DNA from: Pseudomonadaceae bacterium
Lineage (GTDB): Bacteria > Pseudomonadota > Gammaproteobacteria > Pseudomonadales > Pseudomonadaceae
Direction: 5' to 3'
NCBI GenBank assembly: GCA_900766265.1
Contig: CAAFUS010000001.1
Location: 1-64,000 of the forward strand
DNA: 64,000 bases
Positions 1 to 10,000 of this stretch are shown here, one piece after another (the first letter of the stretch is position 1; every line of letters starts with the position of its first letter). The notes under the pieces were generated by a model. It did not search any database and had not been told where the DNA came from. It was given only the letters and a program-made list of their open reading frames with translations. A program made the translations under genes and the position numbers.

Positions 1-10
1 CTTGATTCAG

Positions 11-22
11 TTGTTAAAGAGC
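11..22 (-). promoter_or_regulatory. rRNA operon boxA antitermination element
   Basis: Read on the minus strand this is GCTCTTTAACAA, the conserved boxA of ribosomal RNA leaders, bound by NusB/S10 to make transcription resistant to termination. It follows two tandem promoters that point off the left edge, so a 16S gene should begin just outside the window. Confidence 0.8.
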
Positions 23-59
23 GTTTCGATCAAGTCTTTCGTCTCAACCGAGGCCGCGC

Positions 60-87
60 ATTCTACAGCAGCCTTTCTTGCTGTCAA
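60..87 (-). promoter_or_regulatory. rRNA operon promoter P2 (proximal)
   Basis: On the minus strand there is a -35 box TTGACA (82-87) and a -10 box TAGAAT (60-65) with a 16-bp spacer, followed by a GC-rich discriminator (GCGCGGCC). The short spacer and GC discriminator are typical of rRNA promoters under stringent control. Confidence 0.75.
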
Positions 88-164
88 GCTGTTTTTCGAA
101 AATCTCTTTTCTACTCAACTGCTTGCCGCCTCTCGATCTCAGCGATCTCGTCAGCGGGAGGCGA

Positions 165-192
165 ATCATACAGCGACCAGAATCGCTGTCAA
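165..192 (-). promoter_or_regulatory. rRNA operon promoter P1 (distal)
   Basis: On the minus strand there is a -35 box TTGACA (187-192) and a -10 box TATGAT (165-170), also with a 16-bp spacer. It lies about 105 bp upstream of P2 in the same direction, the usual tandem arrangement of rrn promoters. Confidence 0.75.
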
Positions 193-272
193 CCACCTCG
201 TGAAGCTTTTATCTATTTACTTTTCGTCTGCCAGGCGTACGGGAGGCTTGTGCCGCTACAAGCGGACACATA

Positions 273-288
273 CTGTATATACAAACAG
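273..288. promoter_or_regulatory. LexA (SOS) box of dnaE2
   Basis: CTGTATATACAAACAG fits the 16-bp LexA operator CTG-N10-CAG. It lies 17 bp before the dnaE2 start, so it would block transcription initiation or early elongation until DNA damage triggers LexA cleavage. Confidence 0.8.
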
Positions 289-305
289 CAATACGTACCC
301 ATTCG

Positions 306-3300
306 ATGACCTCAGCCACCCTCTATCAACTGGGCACTCGACCTCTACGGCGCATCAGGTCGACACCAACGGGCAGCGCCCCCGACTATGCGGAATTGCA
401 CTGTCTTTCCAATTTCAGCTTTCAGCGCGGCGCCTCTAGCGCCCAGGAGCTGTTCGAACACGCCGCCTCTCTGGGGTACCGAGCATTAGCCATTACAGAT
501 GAGTGCACATTGGCCGGGATCGTCAGAGCCTGGCAGGCGTCCCAGAAAGCGAAGCTGCCGTTGCTCGTCGGAAGTGAGTTCTCTCTTGCCGATGGGCCCA
601 AGCTGTTACTGCTGGCAGAGAACCTGACGGGCTATCAGGCGCTTTGCCGGCTGATCACCCAGGCTCGTCGGCGAGCGGACAAAGGCTGCTACCTCATGCT
701 GCGCGACGACCTCACCGCTCCACTCGATGGCCTGCTTGCCATATGGCTACCCCGAAAGACCGCCGATACAGCCGAAGGCGTTTGGCTGCAAGAGCGTTTC
801 CCTGAACGACTTTGGCTCGGCGTCGAGCTGCATCAAGGTCAGGACGATGAGCAATATCTGCGGCAATCGCTCGCATTGGCCAAAGCCCTGAATATTCGCC
901 CGGTAGCCTGCGGCGATGTGCATATGCACGTCCGCGCGCGGCGAGCCTTGCAAGACTGCATAACGGCCATAGGTCATCGCCTCCCGATCAAGGAAGCTGG
1001 CGGCCATCTTTTTGCCAATGGTGAGCGACATCTTCGCCCCCGCGACGAACTGGCTGCGCTTTACCCTCCGGAGCTACTGGCCGAGACGCTACGCATCTCA
1101 AGCCGCTGCCAGTTCGACTTCCGTCAACTGAACTATCAATACCCGCACGAACTGGTCCCTTCTGGACACAACGCCACGACATGGTTGCGGCTACTGGTCG
1201 AGCAGGGAGCGGCCGAGCGCTGGCCCAAAGGTATCGGTGCAAAGCCACGCGCACTGATCGACCATGAGCTACAGCTGATCGCCGAGCTCGAATATGAAAG
1301 TTACTTCCTGACCGTACACGACATCGTTCGCTTCGCGCGGGAGCGCGGCATCCTCTGCCAGGGACGCGGTTCAGCCGCCAACTCGACGGTCTGTTATGCC
1401 TTAGGCATCACCGAACTGGATCCCACGCACAGCCAACTGCTGTTTGAACGTTTCCTTTCCAAAGAGCGCAACGAGCCGCCGGATATCGACGTGGATTTCG
1501 AGCATGAACACCGTGAAGAAGTCATCCAGTATGTATTTCGCCACTACGGCCGCAATCGAGCCGCGCTGACGGCGGTCGTCAGCACCTATCATGCCGCAGG
1601 CGCGGTGCGTGATGTCGCCAAGGCACTCGGCCTTCCGCCTGACCAGGTCAATTCACTGGCTGACTGCTGTGGTCGCTGGAGCGACCGGATTCCCGACGAT
1701 GCCCATCTCAAGGAGGCCGGTTTCGATCCGGAGAATCCTCTCCTGCGCCGCGCCCTCGCCCTTACCAGCGAACTGATCGGCTTCCCACGTCATCTGTCGC
1801 AACATCCGGGCGGCTTCGTCATCTCCGAGCACCCGCTTGAAACCCTGGTTCCGGTCGAGAATGCCAGCATGGCCGATCGCACCGTCATTCAGTGGGACAA
1901 GGATGATCTTGACATGGTCGGCCTGCTCAAGGTCGACGTACTGGCGCTTGGCATGCTCAGCGCATTGCGTCGCTGCTTCAATCTTATAGAGCACTATCGT
2001 GGTACCCGCTGGACCATCGCCACGTTACCGAAAGAGGACCCGTCTACTTACGCCATGATCAGTCGCGCCGATACTGTCGGTGTCTTCCAGATCGAATCTC
2101 GGGCCCAAATGGCCATGCTGCCGCGGTTGCGACCTAAAAAGTTCTACGACCTGGTTATCCAGGTGGCCATCGTGCGGCCGGGACCGATCCTGGGCGACAT
2201 GGTCCATCCCTATCTTCGCCGACGCAATGAAGAAGAACCCATCGAATACCCCTCCGAAGAACTGAAACCCGTCTTCGAGCGCACCCTAGGGGTTCCCCTT
2301 TTCCAGGAGCAGGTGATGGCACTCGCTATGGTGGCGGCTGACTACACGCCCGGCGAAGCTGATGAATTGCGCCGCAGCATGGCTGCCTGGAAACGCAACG
2401 GGGGACTCGAGCCGCATCGTGAAAGACTGACCACCCGCATGCTTGCACGGGGTTACACGCCGGAATTCATCTCACGCATCTTCGAGCAGATCAAAGGCTT
2501 CGGCAGCTATGGCTTTCCGGAATCCCATGCCGCCAGCTTTGCCCTGCTGACTTACGCCAGCTGCTGGCTCAAATGCCATGAACCGGCCGCATATGCCTGC
2601 GCCCTGATCAACAGCTGGCCGATGGGCTTCTACAACCCCGACCAGATACTGCAGGATGCGCGACGCCATGGCCTGGAGATCCGTCCCGTGGATGTTTGTC
2701 ATAGCGGCTGGGACTGCACCTTGGAGCCTAATGGCGAAGAACAACCGGCAATCCGCCTGGGCCTACGTTTGATACGAGGCTTTCGTGAAGAGGACGCACG
2801 CCGCATCGATGCAGCTCGCAAAACTCGCCCCTTCACCGTGATCGAGGATCTCAGCCTGCGCGCAGGCCTCGACAACCGGGCGCGCGAACGCCTGGCGGAT
2901 GCCGGCGCACTGCACGGCCTTGCGGGAGATCGCCACCGGGCGCGCTGGGCTGTGGCCGGGATCGAGCCGTGGCTACCGCTGTTCGCTGAATACCCCATGC
3001 GACAGGAAGTATCGGTTCCCTTGCCATTGCCCAGCGTTGGCGAAGACTTGCTGACTGATTACGCCACCCTCGGCACCACACTGGGGCCTCACCCACTGGC
3101 GCTGCTGCGCAGGCAACTGAAAGCTCAACGCTGCCGCAGCTCTCAAGAACTCGCCAACGTCGATCACGGACGCCCCATCAGCGTCGCCGGCCTGGTCATC
3201 GGCCGCCAACGCCCGCAGACCGCAAGCGGTGTCATCTTCGTCACCCTGGAAGATGAGTTTGGCATGATCAACGTTGTAGTCTGGCACGACCTGGCCGAGC

Positions 3301-3452
3301 GCCAACGCCGAGCATTGATCCAGTCGCAGATGCTGCGAATCGATGGCCACTTGGAGTCCGCCAGCGGCGTGCGCCATGTCATTGCTGGGCGCCTGACCGA
3401 TCTCACCCCACTGCTTACAGGATTGGACGTGCGTAGCCGCGATTTTCAATAG
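306..3452 (+). CDS. dnaE2: Error-prone DNA polymerase DnaE2 (ImuC)
   Basis: A C-family DNA polymerase for SOS mutagenesis and lesion bypass, normally acting with ImuA/ImuB and the beta clamp. The 1048-residue protein begins with a PHP domain (YAELHCLSNFSF from about residue 27). The polymerase core carries the metal-binding Asp motif PDIDVDFEHEHREE near residue 393, and a helix-hairpin-helix and OB-fold region follow (VAGLVIGRQRPQTASG). The length suits DnaE2 rather than the longer replicative DnaE. The ATG at 306 is the only plausible start, but no clear ribosome binding site is seen, and family members usually begin close to the YAELHCL motif, so the N-terminus is uncertain. A LexA box lies just upstream. 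The usual imuA-imuB partners are not next to it; a divergent rRNA operon leader occupies that place. Confidence 0.93.
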   Translation: MTSATLYQLGTRPLRRIRSTPTGSAPDYAELHCLSNFSFQRGASSAQELFEHAASLGYRALAITDECTLAGIVRAWQASQKAKLPLLVGSEFSLADGPKLLLLAENLTGYQALCRLITQARRRADKGCYLMLRDDLTAPLDGLLAIWLPRKTADTAEGVWLQERFPERLWLGVELHQGQDDEQYLRQSLALAKALNIRPVACGDVHMHVRARRALQDCITAIGHRLPIKEAGGHLFANGERHLRPRDELAALYPPELLAETLRISSRCQFDFRQLNYQYPHELVPSGHNATTWLRLLVEQGAAERWPKGIGAKPRALIDHELQLIAELEYESYFLTVHDIVRFARERGILCQGRGSAANSTVCYALGITELDPTHSQLLFERFLSKERNEPPDIDVDFEHEHREEVIQYVFRHYGRNRAALTAVVSTYHAAGAVRDVAKALGLPPDQVNSLADCCGRWSDRIPDDAHLKEAGFDPENPLLRRALALTSELIGFPRHLSQHPGGFVISEHPLETLVPVENASMADRTVIQWDKDDLDMVGLLKVDVLALGMLSALRRCFNLIEHYRGTRWTIATLPKEDPSTYAMISRADTVGVFQIESRAQMAMLPRLRPKKFYDLVIQVAIVRPGPILGDMVHPYLRRRNEEEPIEYPSEELKPVFERTLGVPLFQEQVMALAMVAADYTPGEADELRRSMAAWKRNGGLEPHRERLTTRMLARGYTPEFISRIFEQIKGFGSYGFPESHAASFALLTYASCWLKCHEPAAYACALINSWPMGFYNPDQILQDARRHGLEIRPVDVCHSGWDCTLEPNGEEQPAIRLGLRLIRGFREEDARRIDAARKTRPFTVIEDLSLRAGLDNRARERLADAGALHGLAGDRHRARWAVAGIEPWLPLFAEYPMRQEVSVPLPLPSVGEDLLTDYATLGTTLGPHPLALLRRQLKAQRCRSSQELANVDHGRPISVAGLVIGRQRPQTASGVIFVTLEDEFGMINVVVWHDLAERQRRALIQSQMLRIDGHLESASGVRHVIAGRLTDLTPLLTGLDVRSRDFQ

Positions 3453-3534
3453 CCCGGTTGGGTGGTGCTACAGGCGGTGTCTAGCCGCCTGTCGATCCTA
3501 AGCATAAGCCGCAAAGCCACTCGATCAAGGACAC

Positions 3535-3564
3535 AAAAAAGGCCAGCTCATTTCTGAACTGGCC
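3535..3564 (-). terminator. Terminator of the ancestral tRNA-Pro locus
   Basis: A hairpin at 3541-3564 (GGCCAG.TCA / TGA.CTGGCC) is followed on the minus strand by a run of T. It sits just beyond the displaced 3' end of tRNA-Pro, so it was probably the terminator of that tRNA before the island inserted. Confidence 0.65.
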
Positions 3565-3579
3565 TAGATCGTGGAGTTA

Positions 3580-3628
3580 TTTGGTCGGGACGGAGTGATT
3601 CGAACACTCGACCCCTTGCACCCCATGC
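3580..3628 (-). repeat. Left attachment site: 3' fragment of tRNA-Pro(GGG)
   Basis: This 49-bp segment is identical to 46840-46888, the 3' part of the intact tRNA-Pro gene: TPsiC arm, acceptor 3' strand, CCA and part of the anticodon arm. The 5' half of the tRNA is absent here, so it is a non-functional remnant. It is the direct-repeat scar of site-specific integration and marks the left end of the island. Confidence 0.93.
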
Positions 3629-3815
3629 GCTTTTTTCGTGGATTTCTATAGATCACCACGGACTTTCATGGATTCACCAGACATAGCAATTACAGGGCCT
3701 TCAGGCTATTCTGTCGTCCCATAGCGTCCAATGCTACCCACCACCAGCCAAACGATTCGGTGGGGTAAAAGTGGGGTAAAATTCTAAGGCAACCGAATCA
3801 GGCAAGGGGTAGAGA
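3629..3815. other. Left island end, integrase upstream region
   Basis: Non-coding island end between the attachment core and the integrase start. It contains the tandem GTGGGGTAAAA pair (3760-3781) and presumably the integrase promoter, which I could not assign with confidence. Confidence 0.5.
3760..3781 (+). repeat. Tandem 11-mer GTGGGGTAAAA, left copy pair
   Basis: Two adjacent copies of GTGGGGTAAAA, found again as a pair at 46744-46766 near the other end of the island. Position and repetition suggest arm-type binding sites for the integrase or excisionase. This is inference. Confidence 0.6.
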
Positions 3816-5192
3816 GTGGCAAAGTTAACTGCGAAGCAGCTAGAGGCCCTTACTTCCGCCGATGACGGCAGAATCCTTCGGGAGGACGGCGGCCTGGTTG
3901 CCAGGGTTCGTGCAGGCGTCCGTGGTGTGACAGTGCAGTTTCGCTACGAATTCAAACAAGACGGACTGAAACGCGATCAAAGTCTGGGTAGCTGGCCAAA
4001 GAAGTCTCTTGCTCGGATTCGTGCCGAACGTGATGAGGTTAAGGCGACAGCCGCAAAAGGCATCGATCCAACCGCTGCCCGCAAAGCTGCCAAGATCGAA
4101 GCTCAAGCTGCAGTCGCAGCGACCATCGCCGAAGCCGAACGCCAAGCAGCCGAAAACAAGACGGTGGCGGACCTCTTCGACGAATGGATCCGCGACGGCG
4201 TCTCCCGCCAGGATGGCAATGCCGAACTGATCCGTAGCTTCAAGAAGGATGTCCTACCGCTGATTGGCAAGAAACCACTGCGCAACCTGACCGAAAAGGA
4301 TCTGCTCGCGGTGCTGCGCTCAGTCAAAGCCCGTGGCCTGAACCGCACCGTCGTCATCCGCAACAACGACATTGGCCAGATGCTGCGCTGGGGTGAGAAA
4401 CGCAAACCCTGGCGAGGCCTGATGACTGACGGCAATCCAGCCGACCTCATAGATGTCAGCAAGCTGCTCGATCACGATTATGAAGAACAACGCGACCGCC
4501 TGCTCTCCCCTGACGAGATTCGCGAACTGCGTGGCATCCTCGAACGCCTAGAGAAAGAATACGAAGAGCTTCCCGCTGGCCAGAAGTATTCCGGCATTCG
4601 CCCGGTCAACACGCGAGTCCAGTGCGCTCTGTGGATCTGCCTGAGCACCCTCTGCCGTATCGGCGAGCTGCTTAAGGCCGAGTGGCGCTACCTGGACCTG
4701 AAGAAAGGCACCTGGTTCATCCCCGCCGAGGCTACCAAAGGCCATAAAGGCAAACGCCAGGATCACCATGTGTTCCTATCAGCTTTCGCCATAGAGCAGT
4801 TCAAGCGTCTGCAAAAAGAAACCGGCCATACGCCGTTCTGCTTTCCCAGCAAGGACAGCCAAAGCCATGTTGATACCAAGACGGTCAGCAAGCTCATCGG
4901 CGATCGGCAGTGCCGCTTCAAGAACCGCAGCAAGCCCCTGGCCGGCCGGCATCATGACGACTCACTGGTACTTAGCAAAGGAGCCAAAGGGGAATGGACG
5001 CCGCATGACCTGCGCCGCACCGGGGCCACCATGATGCAGGAGCTGGGTATAACATTGGAAATCATCGACCGCTGCCAGAACCACCTGCTGGGCGGCTCCA
5101 AGGTACGCCGGCATTACCTACATCATGATTATGCCAAGGAAAAAACCGAGGCATGGCGGTTGCTGGGCGAGAAGCTGGAGTCGATCCTTTAA
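3816..5192 (+). CDS. int: P4-type tyrosine integrase
   Basis: A site-specific recombinase that inserts and excises the island at tRNA-Pro. The 458-residue protein has an N-terminal DUF4102-like domain of the P4 integrase family (AKLTAKQLEALTSADDGR), a central SAM-like core-binding domain (about 110-210) and a C-terminal catalytic domain. Visible catalytic motifs are the first Arg region (TLCRIGELLKAEW), the box-II HDLRR, and the probable nucleophile Tyr439 in HHDYAKEKTEAW. The start is GTG at 3816, preceded by an AGGGG-like ribosome binding site. It is the first gene inside the left attachment site and points away from it, so here it lies at the end carrying the tRNA fragment, not next to the intact tRNA. 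Confidence 0.95.
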   Translation: MAKLTAKQLEALTSADDGRILREDGGLVARVRAGVRGVTVQFRYEFKQDGLKRDQSLGSWPKKSLARIRAERDEVKATAAKGIDPTAARKAAKIEAQAAVAATIAEAERQAAENKTVADLFDEWIRDGVSRQDGNAELIRSFKKDVLPLIGKKPLRNLTEKDLLAVLRSVKARGLNRTVVIRNNDIGQMLRWGEKRKPWRGLMTDGNPADLIDVSKLLDHDYEEQRDRLLSPDEIRELRGILERLEKEYEELPAGQKYSGIRPVNTRVQCALWICLSTLCRIGELLKAEWRYLDLKKGTWFIPAEATKGHKGKRQDHHVFLSAFAIEQFKRLQKETGHTPFCFPSKDSQSHVDTKTVSKLIGDRQCRFKNRSKPLAGRHHDDSLVLSKGAKGEWTPHDLRRTGATMMQELGITLEIIDRCQNHLLGGSKVRRHYLHHDYAKEKTEAWRLLGEKLESIL

Positions 5193-5274
5193 TCAGCGCA
5201 GAGTCCCTACTGGAGCTCAGTAGCCCGCTTGTTTCCGATGCCGAAATGCCAGGCCATGAGTGATGCCATATTCC

Positions 5275-7074
5275 CTACTTATCGATGTAGTTATCTCGCC
5301 AGGCGTCTGAAGAGCTGACCGGAATCACTGACTTAGGTACCGATTTCAGAACCTTCCCAAGGTTCAGGAAGCTTAAGCCGTAGGCCACTGACAAACGGTC
5401 GAAATCATTCCTCGCAAGCCCAGGGGCCTCAAGCCTCTTGGGCAGAGTTAGCGGTCTGACTCTCACTCTCATCCATTCGTACAGACTAGGATGGCTGTTC
5501 AGCGTCTCCCTCAACCGGCCATAGAACGGCATCCGACTCCCACCACCACACAGATAGACTGGGATATCTGTCAACTGCTCCCGCGTCAGGTGACCACGTG
5601 AGGTCTTCCAGTAGGTCTCATGTCCCACCTGCTTGAACACCTTGGAGTAGAACAGCTGATCAGAATGCTGGCGAGGATCTGAAAATTTGACAGCTGCCGC
5701 TGAGAAATAGGCTTCAAGCCGCTCAGGCATACCGGCTTCGGCATCAGTCACCTTTTTCGCGGCCGTAATTACCTCAAGAAGGTTTTGGCGATCGGAGGCT
5801 TGCTCCTGAATGGCACTAGCCCACCAGTTCAGGCGATTTCGATGCAAATTGACAGTGCCTAATGGCTCAACCGTAGCGGTATAAAACTCAAAGTCCCATT
5901 TGCCCCGCTCGCGCTTGACGTGGAATAGCGACGCATCAACGGTCCCCGCCCCTACGTCGACCATCATAAAATTGTTGGCCGCCCGGTGATCGAATCGCTC
6001 CGACGCAACATAGCCGTAAATCTGTGCAGCTATTTCTGGTACGACAGAAAGCTCTACATCCTCTTGCTCGGAAGGGAGCGCTCCCGCCTCAAGTTCCTCT
6101 GCACGACGTAAAGCCGCAGTAACTCCGGCATCGTCGATCTTTTCTTCTGCGCTTCCGGCCAGAATCCAGGCTGCCGCACCCAATAGCCTAAATCCCTTCG
6201 TTTGTTCGGGATTCAAATGGTTGGCCGTAGGGAATCCCAATGCCATCCGCCAGACAATATTGCTCGAGCGGTAAACTGCTTCTTTTTCGCTAAATAGCCA
6301 GGCACGAGCTCTTCGGATTACTAAAGCAAGAAACGCGACGATTCGCCGCTGGTAGGTAACGACGGTGGGACGGGCGAGGAAAGCTAGCTTGAGATCAGCC
6401 AATGCTCTGCCCCCAACCCCAAGCGAAAATACTCCCCCCTCTTTGTAAAGCCGGCATGGCAGCAAAAAACTCGGCAAACCAGGAGCATTGCGAAACGGCA
6501 CAGCAAATGCCTTTTCCAAGGCACTGTCACCGATAACGACCTTCACACTGGAGCTACCAAAATCCAGTCCGAGGACCAACTCTCGACTCTCATGAGTGGT
6601 AACTCCCTCCTTCGGTGTCGGCTGAATCTGTTGTCCCGTTAGCACGAGTTTTAGCAACTCCAGTGCGCTCGCTCCATCATAGTGATCCCAGCAAGGCACA
6701 GCCTCAGCACCAAGTGATATTTCATACTGAGAATCAGGGCTGGTAAAGACTGCTCTATCCTCTCGTGGGTGGAAGCCTTGGCGATAAACACTCAGATCAA
6801 CACTCATTTGCTGAGTTGCTGCATTGGGTCGCTTTGCGGATAGAGGCGGCCTCGCCTTCGCTACCTTTTTCTTTTTCCCCGCAGCTCTTGGTCGGGGCGC
6901 TGGCGCCTGTTCTGTCGGTGCCTGGACCCTCGAGGGTTTGTTTTTTGCCTGCTGGTGCCGCCCATCACGCTCAGGCTTATACCCCGACGATTGAATACTT
7001 AAAGGTCGAGCAGGTAATTCCTGTCCTACCTTGGCAAAGGCTTCCTTGAGCTTTTCTTCTAACGTCACACGCAT
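5275..7074 (-). CDS. Hsp70/actin-fold ATPase of a candidate defence operon
   Basis: A 599-residue protein with an actin/Hsp70-type nucleotide-binding fold. The phosphate-1 loop is LVLGLDFGSSSVKVV (about 167-180), the phosphate-2 loop MVDVGAGTVDASLF (about 371-384), and the adenosine motif VYLCGGGSRMPFYGRL lies near the C-terminus. The first 90 residues are basic and low in complexity (Pro/Ala/Lys rich) and may be a DNA- or partner-binding tail. A separate substrate-binding domain like that of DnaK is not evident, so it is unlikely to be a housekeeping chaperone. It is the last gene of a minus-strand operon, 17 bp after the SNF2 helicase gene. Its role there is unknown; a switch or assembly factor controlling the two helicases is a reasonable guess. 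Confidence 0.8.
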   Translation of the reverse strand: MRVTLEEKLKEAFAKVGQELPARPLSIQSSGYKPERDGRHQQAKNKPSRVQAPTEQAPAPRPRAAGKKKKVAKARPPLSAKRPNAATQQMSVDLSVYRQGFHPREDRAVFTSPDSQYEISLGAEAVPCWDHYDGASALELLKLVLTGQQIQPTPKEGVTTHESRELVLGLDFGSSSVKVVIGDSALEKAFAVPFRNAPGLPSFLLPCRLYKEGGVFSLGVGGRALADLKLAFLARPTVVTYQRRIVAFLALVIRRARAWLFSEKEAVYRSSNIVWRMALGFPTANHLNPEQTKGFRLLGAAAWILAGSAEEKIDDAGVTAALRRAEELEAGALPSEQEDVELSVVPEIAAQIYGYVASERFDHRAANNFMMVDVGAGTVDASLFHVKRERGKWDFEFYTATVEPLGTVNLHRNRLNWWASAIQEQASDRQNLLEVITAAKKVTDAEAGMPERLEAYFSAAAVKFSDPRQHSDQLFYSKVFKQVGHETYWKTSRGHLTREQLTDIPVYLCGGGSRMPFYGRLRETLNSHPSLYEWMRVRVRPLTLPKRLEAPGLARNDFDRLSVAYGLSFLNLGKVLKSVPKSVIPVSSSDAWRDNYIDK

Positions 7075-7091
7075 ATGTCAATCCCTTGAGA

Positions 7092-10000
7092 TCAAAGCAG
7101 CCGAATAACACCACCCGTCACGAAGTTTTTGTCAGAGCTTCCAACACTTTTCAGCTCAAGCTCAGCGATACGCTCTTGAATCCTGTTGCGCAATTTTTTC
7201 AGCTTGCCCTCAGCCGCTGGAATCATGCGCATGCGTCGCTCCTCACCGGAAAAGCGGTGCGCCTGGATTGTCGTTATGAGCCGCTCTACCTGCTTGTCCA
7301 GATGTGATTGAAGGGCTTTTTTCATCATCTTTAGCCGATCACGATCTTCGCGGCCTTGGGCGCTCTGGAACTCATCAAAACGCTCATCCAGTTGGTCGCG
7401 ACAAGCATCGAAATATTCAGCCGCAGTTTCGGTATCCAACTCGTTAGCCACACCAAGCCACTGGCTCCCATAGAGTGCTGCCGTGTTAACAAGGTGCTCG
7501 GCCTGCTCCCCGTCAACGAAACAGTCACCCTGAAAAGGCCGAACAACATATTCCAATCTCTCAATGTCGCGGGTACCAGAAACGGTCCAGCGGTAAACGC
7601 CAAACACGTACACCCCAGGCTCAAATCCTTGTACCTGAAAGGCTGCAAGATCGATTGCTGAAACGGGGAATCTTGCTGGGCTTTTGCCTGTTTGGCGCAG
7701 ACGTTCGGTTACAAATCGAATCAACGGATGGTCTTGTGTTACTCGCTCAAATGCATTTGAGGGATTTCCCTGGCGGTTCTCGAAGAGCAGCGGTTTAGCC
7801 CGCGGACTCAACAGTTGGCTTCGCCCCTGTAAGCGATACACATCTACGAACTCAGCAAGCTCGACTCGGGCCTGCACCGAAAGCTCAAGGTCATACTCCA
7901 TCGGGTCGCGATCTGTCGGCACAAGGCGCGAGCCGGAGTAGTGCTCGGTCAGAAAATCGCGTGCATAGCTGAGTAAATCCTCCCCCCGGATGTACCGGCC
8001 CAACTCCTTGGCAGCCCGAACCTTGTTCTGGATGAAGTCGCTATGCGCGATCAACTGAGTCGCCTGGGCCTCGAGCTCCTCTTGCTGCCGATTGGTGTTC
8101 TCGACCGCGAGGCTGGCCTGGTTGATACGCTGACTCTCTTCTTCCGGGGTCAGCTTATGGGTAAGCAGATCTTGAGTTAGCTCCCGAATCTGTTCTCCAA
8201 GGATTCCCTCCATGCTTCCCAACGCGCGCGTGAAGATGTCCAGTCTATCCAGCAAACGGTCATAGACTCGCTCGTCGATGGTATCTGCGTACATGAAATT
8301 CCAGATCATGATCCGCTCAGCTTCCTGGCCGATACGGTCAATTCGACCAATCCGCTGCTCAATGCGCATCGGGTTCCAAGGTAGGTCGTAGTTGATGACC
8401 AAGCTGGAGAACTGTAAGTCGACCCCCTCGGACGCTACTTCAGAGGACAGCAGAATGCTGGGGCCCTTAGGTTCACGAAAACGCTTCAAAGCCTCGTGTT
8501 TATCCATGCCTCCCTGGACTAACACAGAGGCATAACCATCCTCACGCAAACGTTCGGCAAGGTAGGCCAGGGTCTGCCGGTAGAAAGCAAATAGGACGAC
8601 CTTCTTGCCTGGATTGTCAGTCCAGTAGCTGCGCAGATTCTTCAGCAGATCAGCGTACTTGCTATCGTTGCGCCTCAGCGTTTCGTAATCGCCCACCTCT
8701 CGGGCTATTTCCACCAACGCCGAGAGCAGCGACCCTATATCGTCAGGCTGCGGCCCCTCTTCTTCTAGTAGATCACCCTGTAAGTCGTACAAGGTCTGCT
8801 CAAGTTCGTCGTGCTCCAGAGCGGCATGTTTTTTCTGCCAGGCTCGACAGGCTGCCGCCATGCAGCTGGACATCTGTCGCTGTGGGATAGTCAGCATGAA
8901 GCCCGTGGAGACAGCATGCGTGACGCAATACCCGCGAATCGCCTCAGTGACCTGCTCGTAAAAAACCGACTCACTACCGCTCATGGTTGCGCGAATCGCG
9001 TACGGTGCACGTACTACTCGTCCTTCGTGCACATCCCGTTTCAAGGTACGGGTCACCACTTTACTGAGCGGGTTGATTCGGTCTAATTGGTCAGCCAACT
9101 CTGCCCGCCCTTTGGGATCGGCCAACCGCTTGTTGCTAGGCGCATGCTCCCGCAGGTAGGTAATTTGCTCATTATCCTCAAAAAAACGTGCATCAAGCGC
9201 CTCATCCAGTCCTTCAATGAAGTCCGCTCGGGTTATCGGTCCAGCCAACACACGATCGCGTAACCTCACGATCGGGGCATTAGCCTCAAGGCTGTAGCGA
9301 AAGCTCTCCTCGTAGGGGAAAGCATCTTCATCGATCAGATTGAGCAGATTGAATAAGTCCGAACTGCGTAGTTGGATCGGTGTGGCCGAAAGCATGACCA
9401 GACTTGATGCAACCGGGCGGAGTAACCGCCCCAACAGGTTGGTCTGAGTACCTTTGTTACGCAGGTAGTGCGCCTCATCGACCACGACCATATCCAGTAA
9501 CGGCTCATCCACTTCTGCATCTTCGAGAAATCGGGCCAGCTTGGCAGCAGAGCTCTGGCTGACCCGATCCGGCAAATTGAACCCACGCGGCGGACGCAGC
9601 CCTTGCATGCTGGCGATTAACGCGAAGCCATCCTGTGGTCGCTCCCGCACTGTCTGAAGCTTCTTTAGCAAATCTCCCGCATGAACCATCTCTGCCTGCA
9701 CACCAAACCGGTTGGCAAGCTCGTCACGCCACTTCTCCCGCAACATAGCCGGGCAAACGATCAATAATCGCTTCGCATCCAATCGCGCGCGCAACTCAGT
9801 CCAGATCAAGCCCGCCTCAATGGTTTTACCCAGGCCCACTTCATCAGCAATCAGAATTCCGTTGCAAGGCGAATCGAGAAACTGCAACACCGGCTTGAAC
9901 TGATACGCCAAAAACTGGGTATTCGTTGTGTTGAGGCTGTAGATCAGGTTGGCCAGCTTGCCGCTCAGGCGGTGAAAGGTAATCGCCGCCCGCAGGTCAT

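Noticed and set aside
2..439. Plus-strand frame across the left edge
   Set aside because: It covers the rRNA leader promoters and the LexA box and overlaps dnaE2 in another frame.
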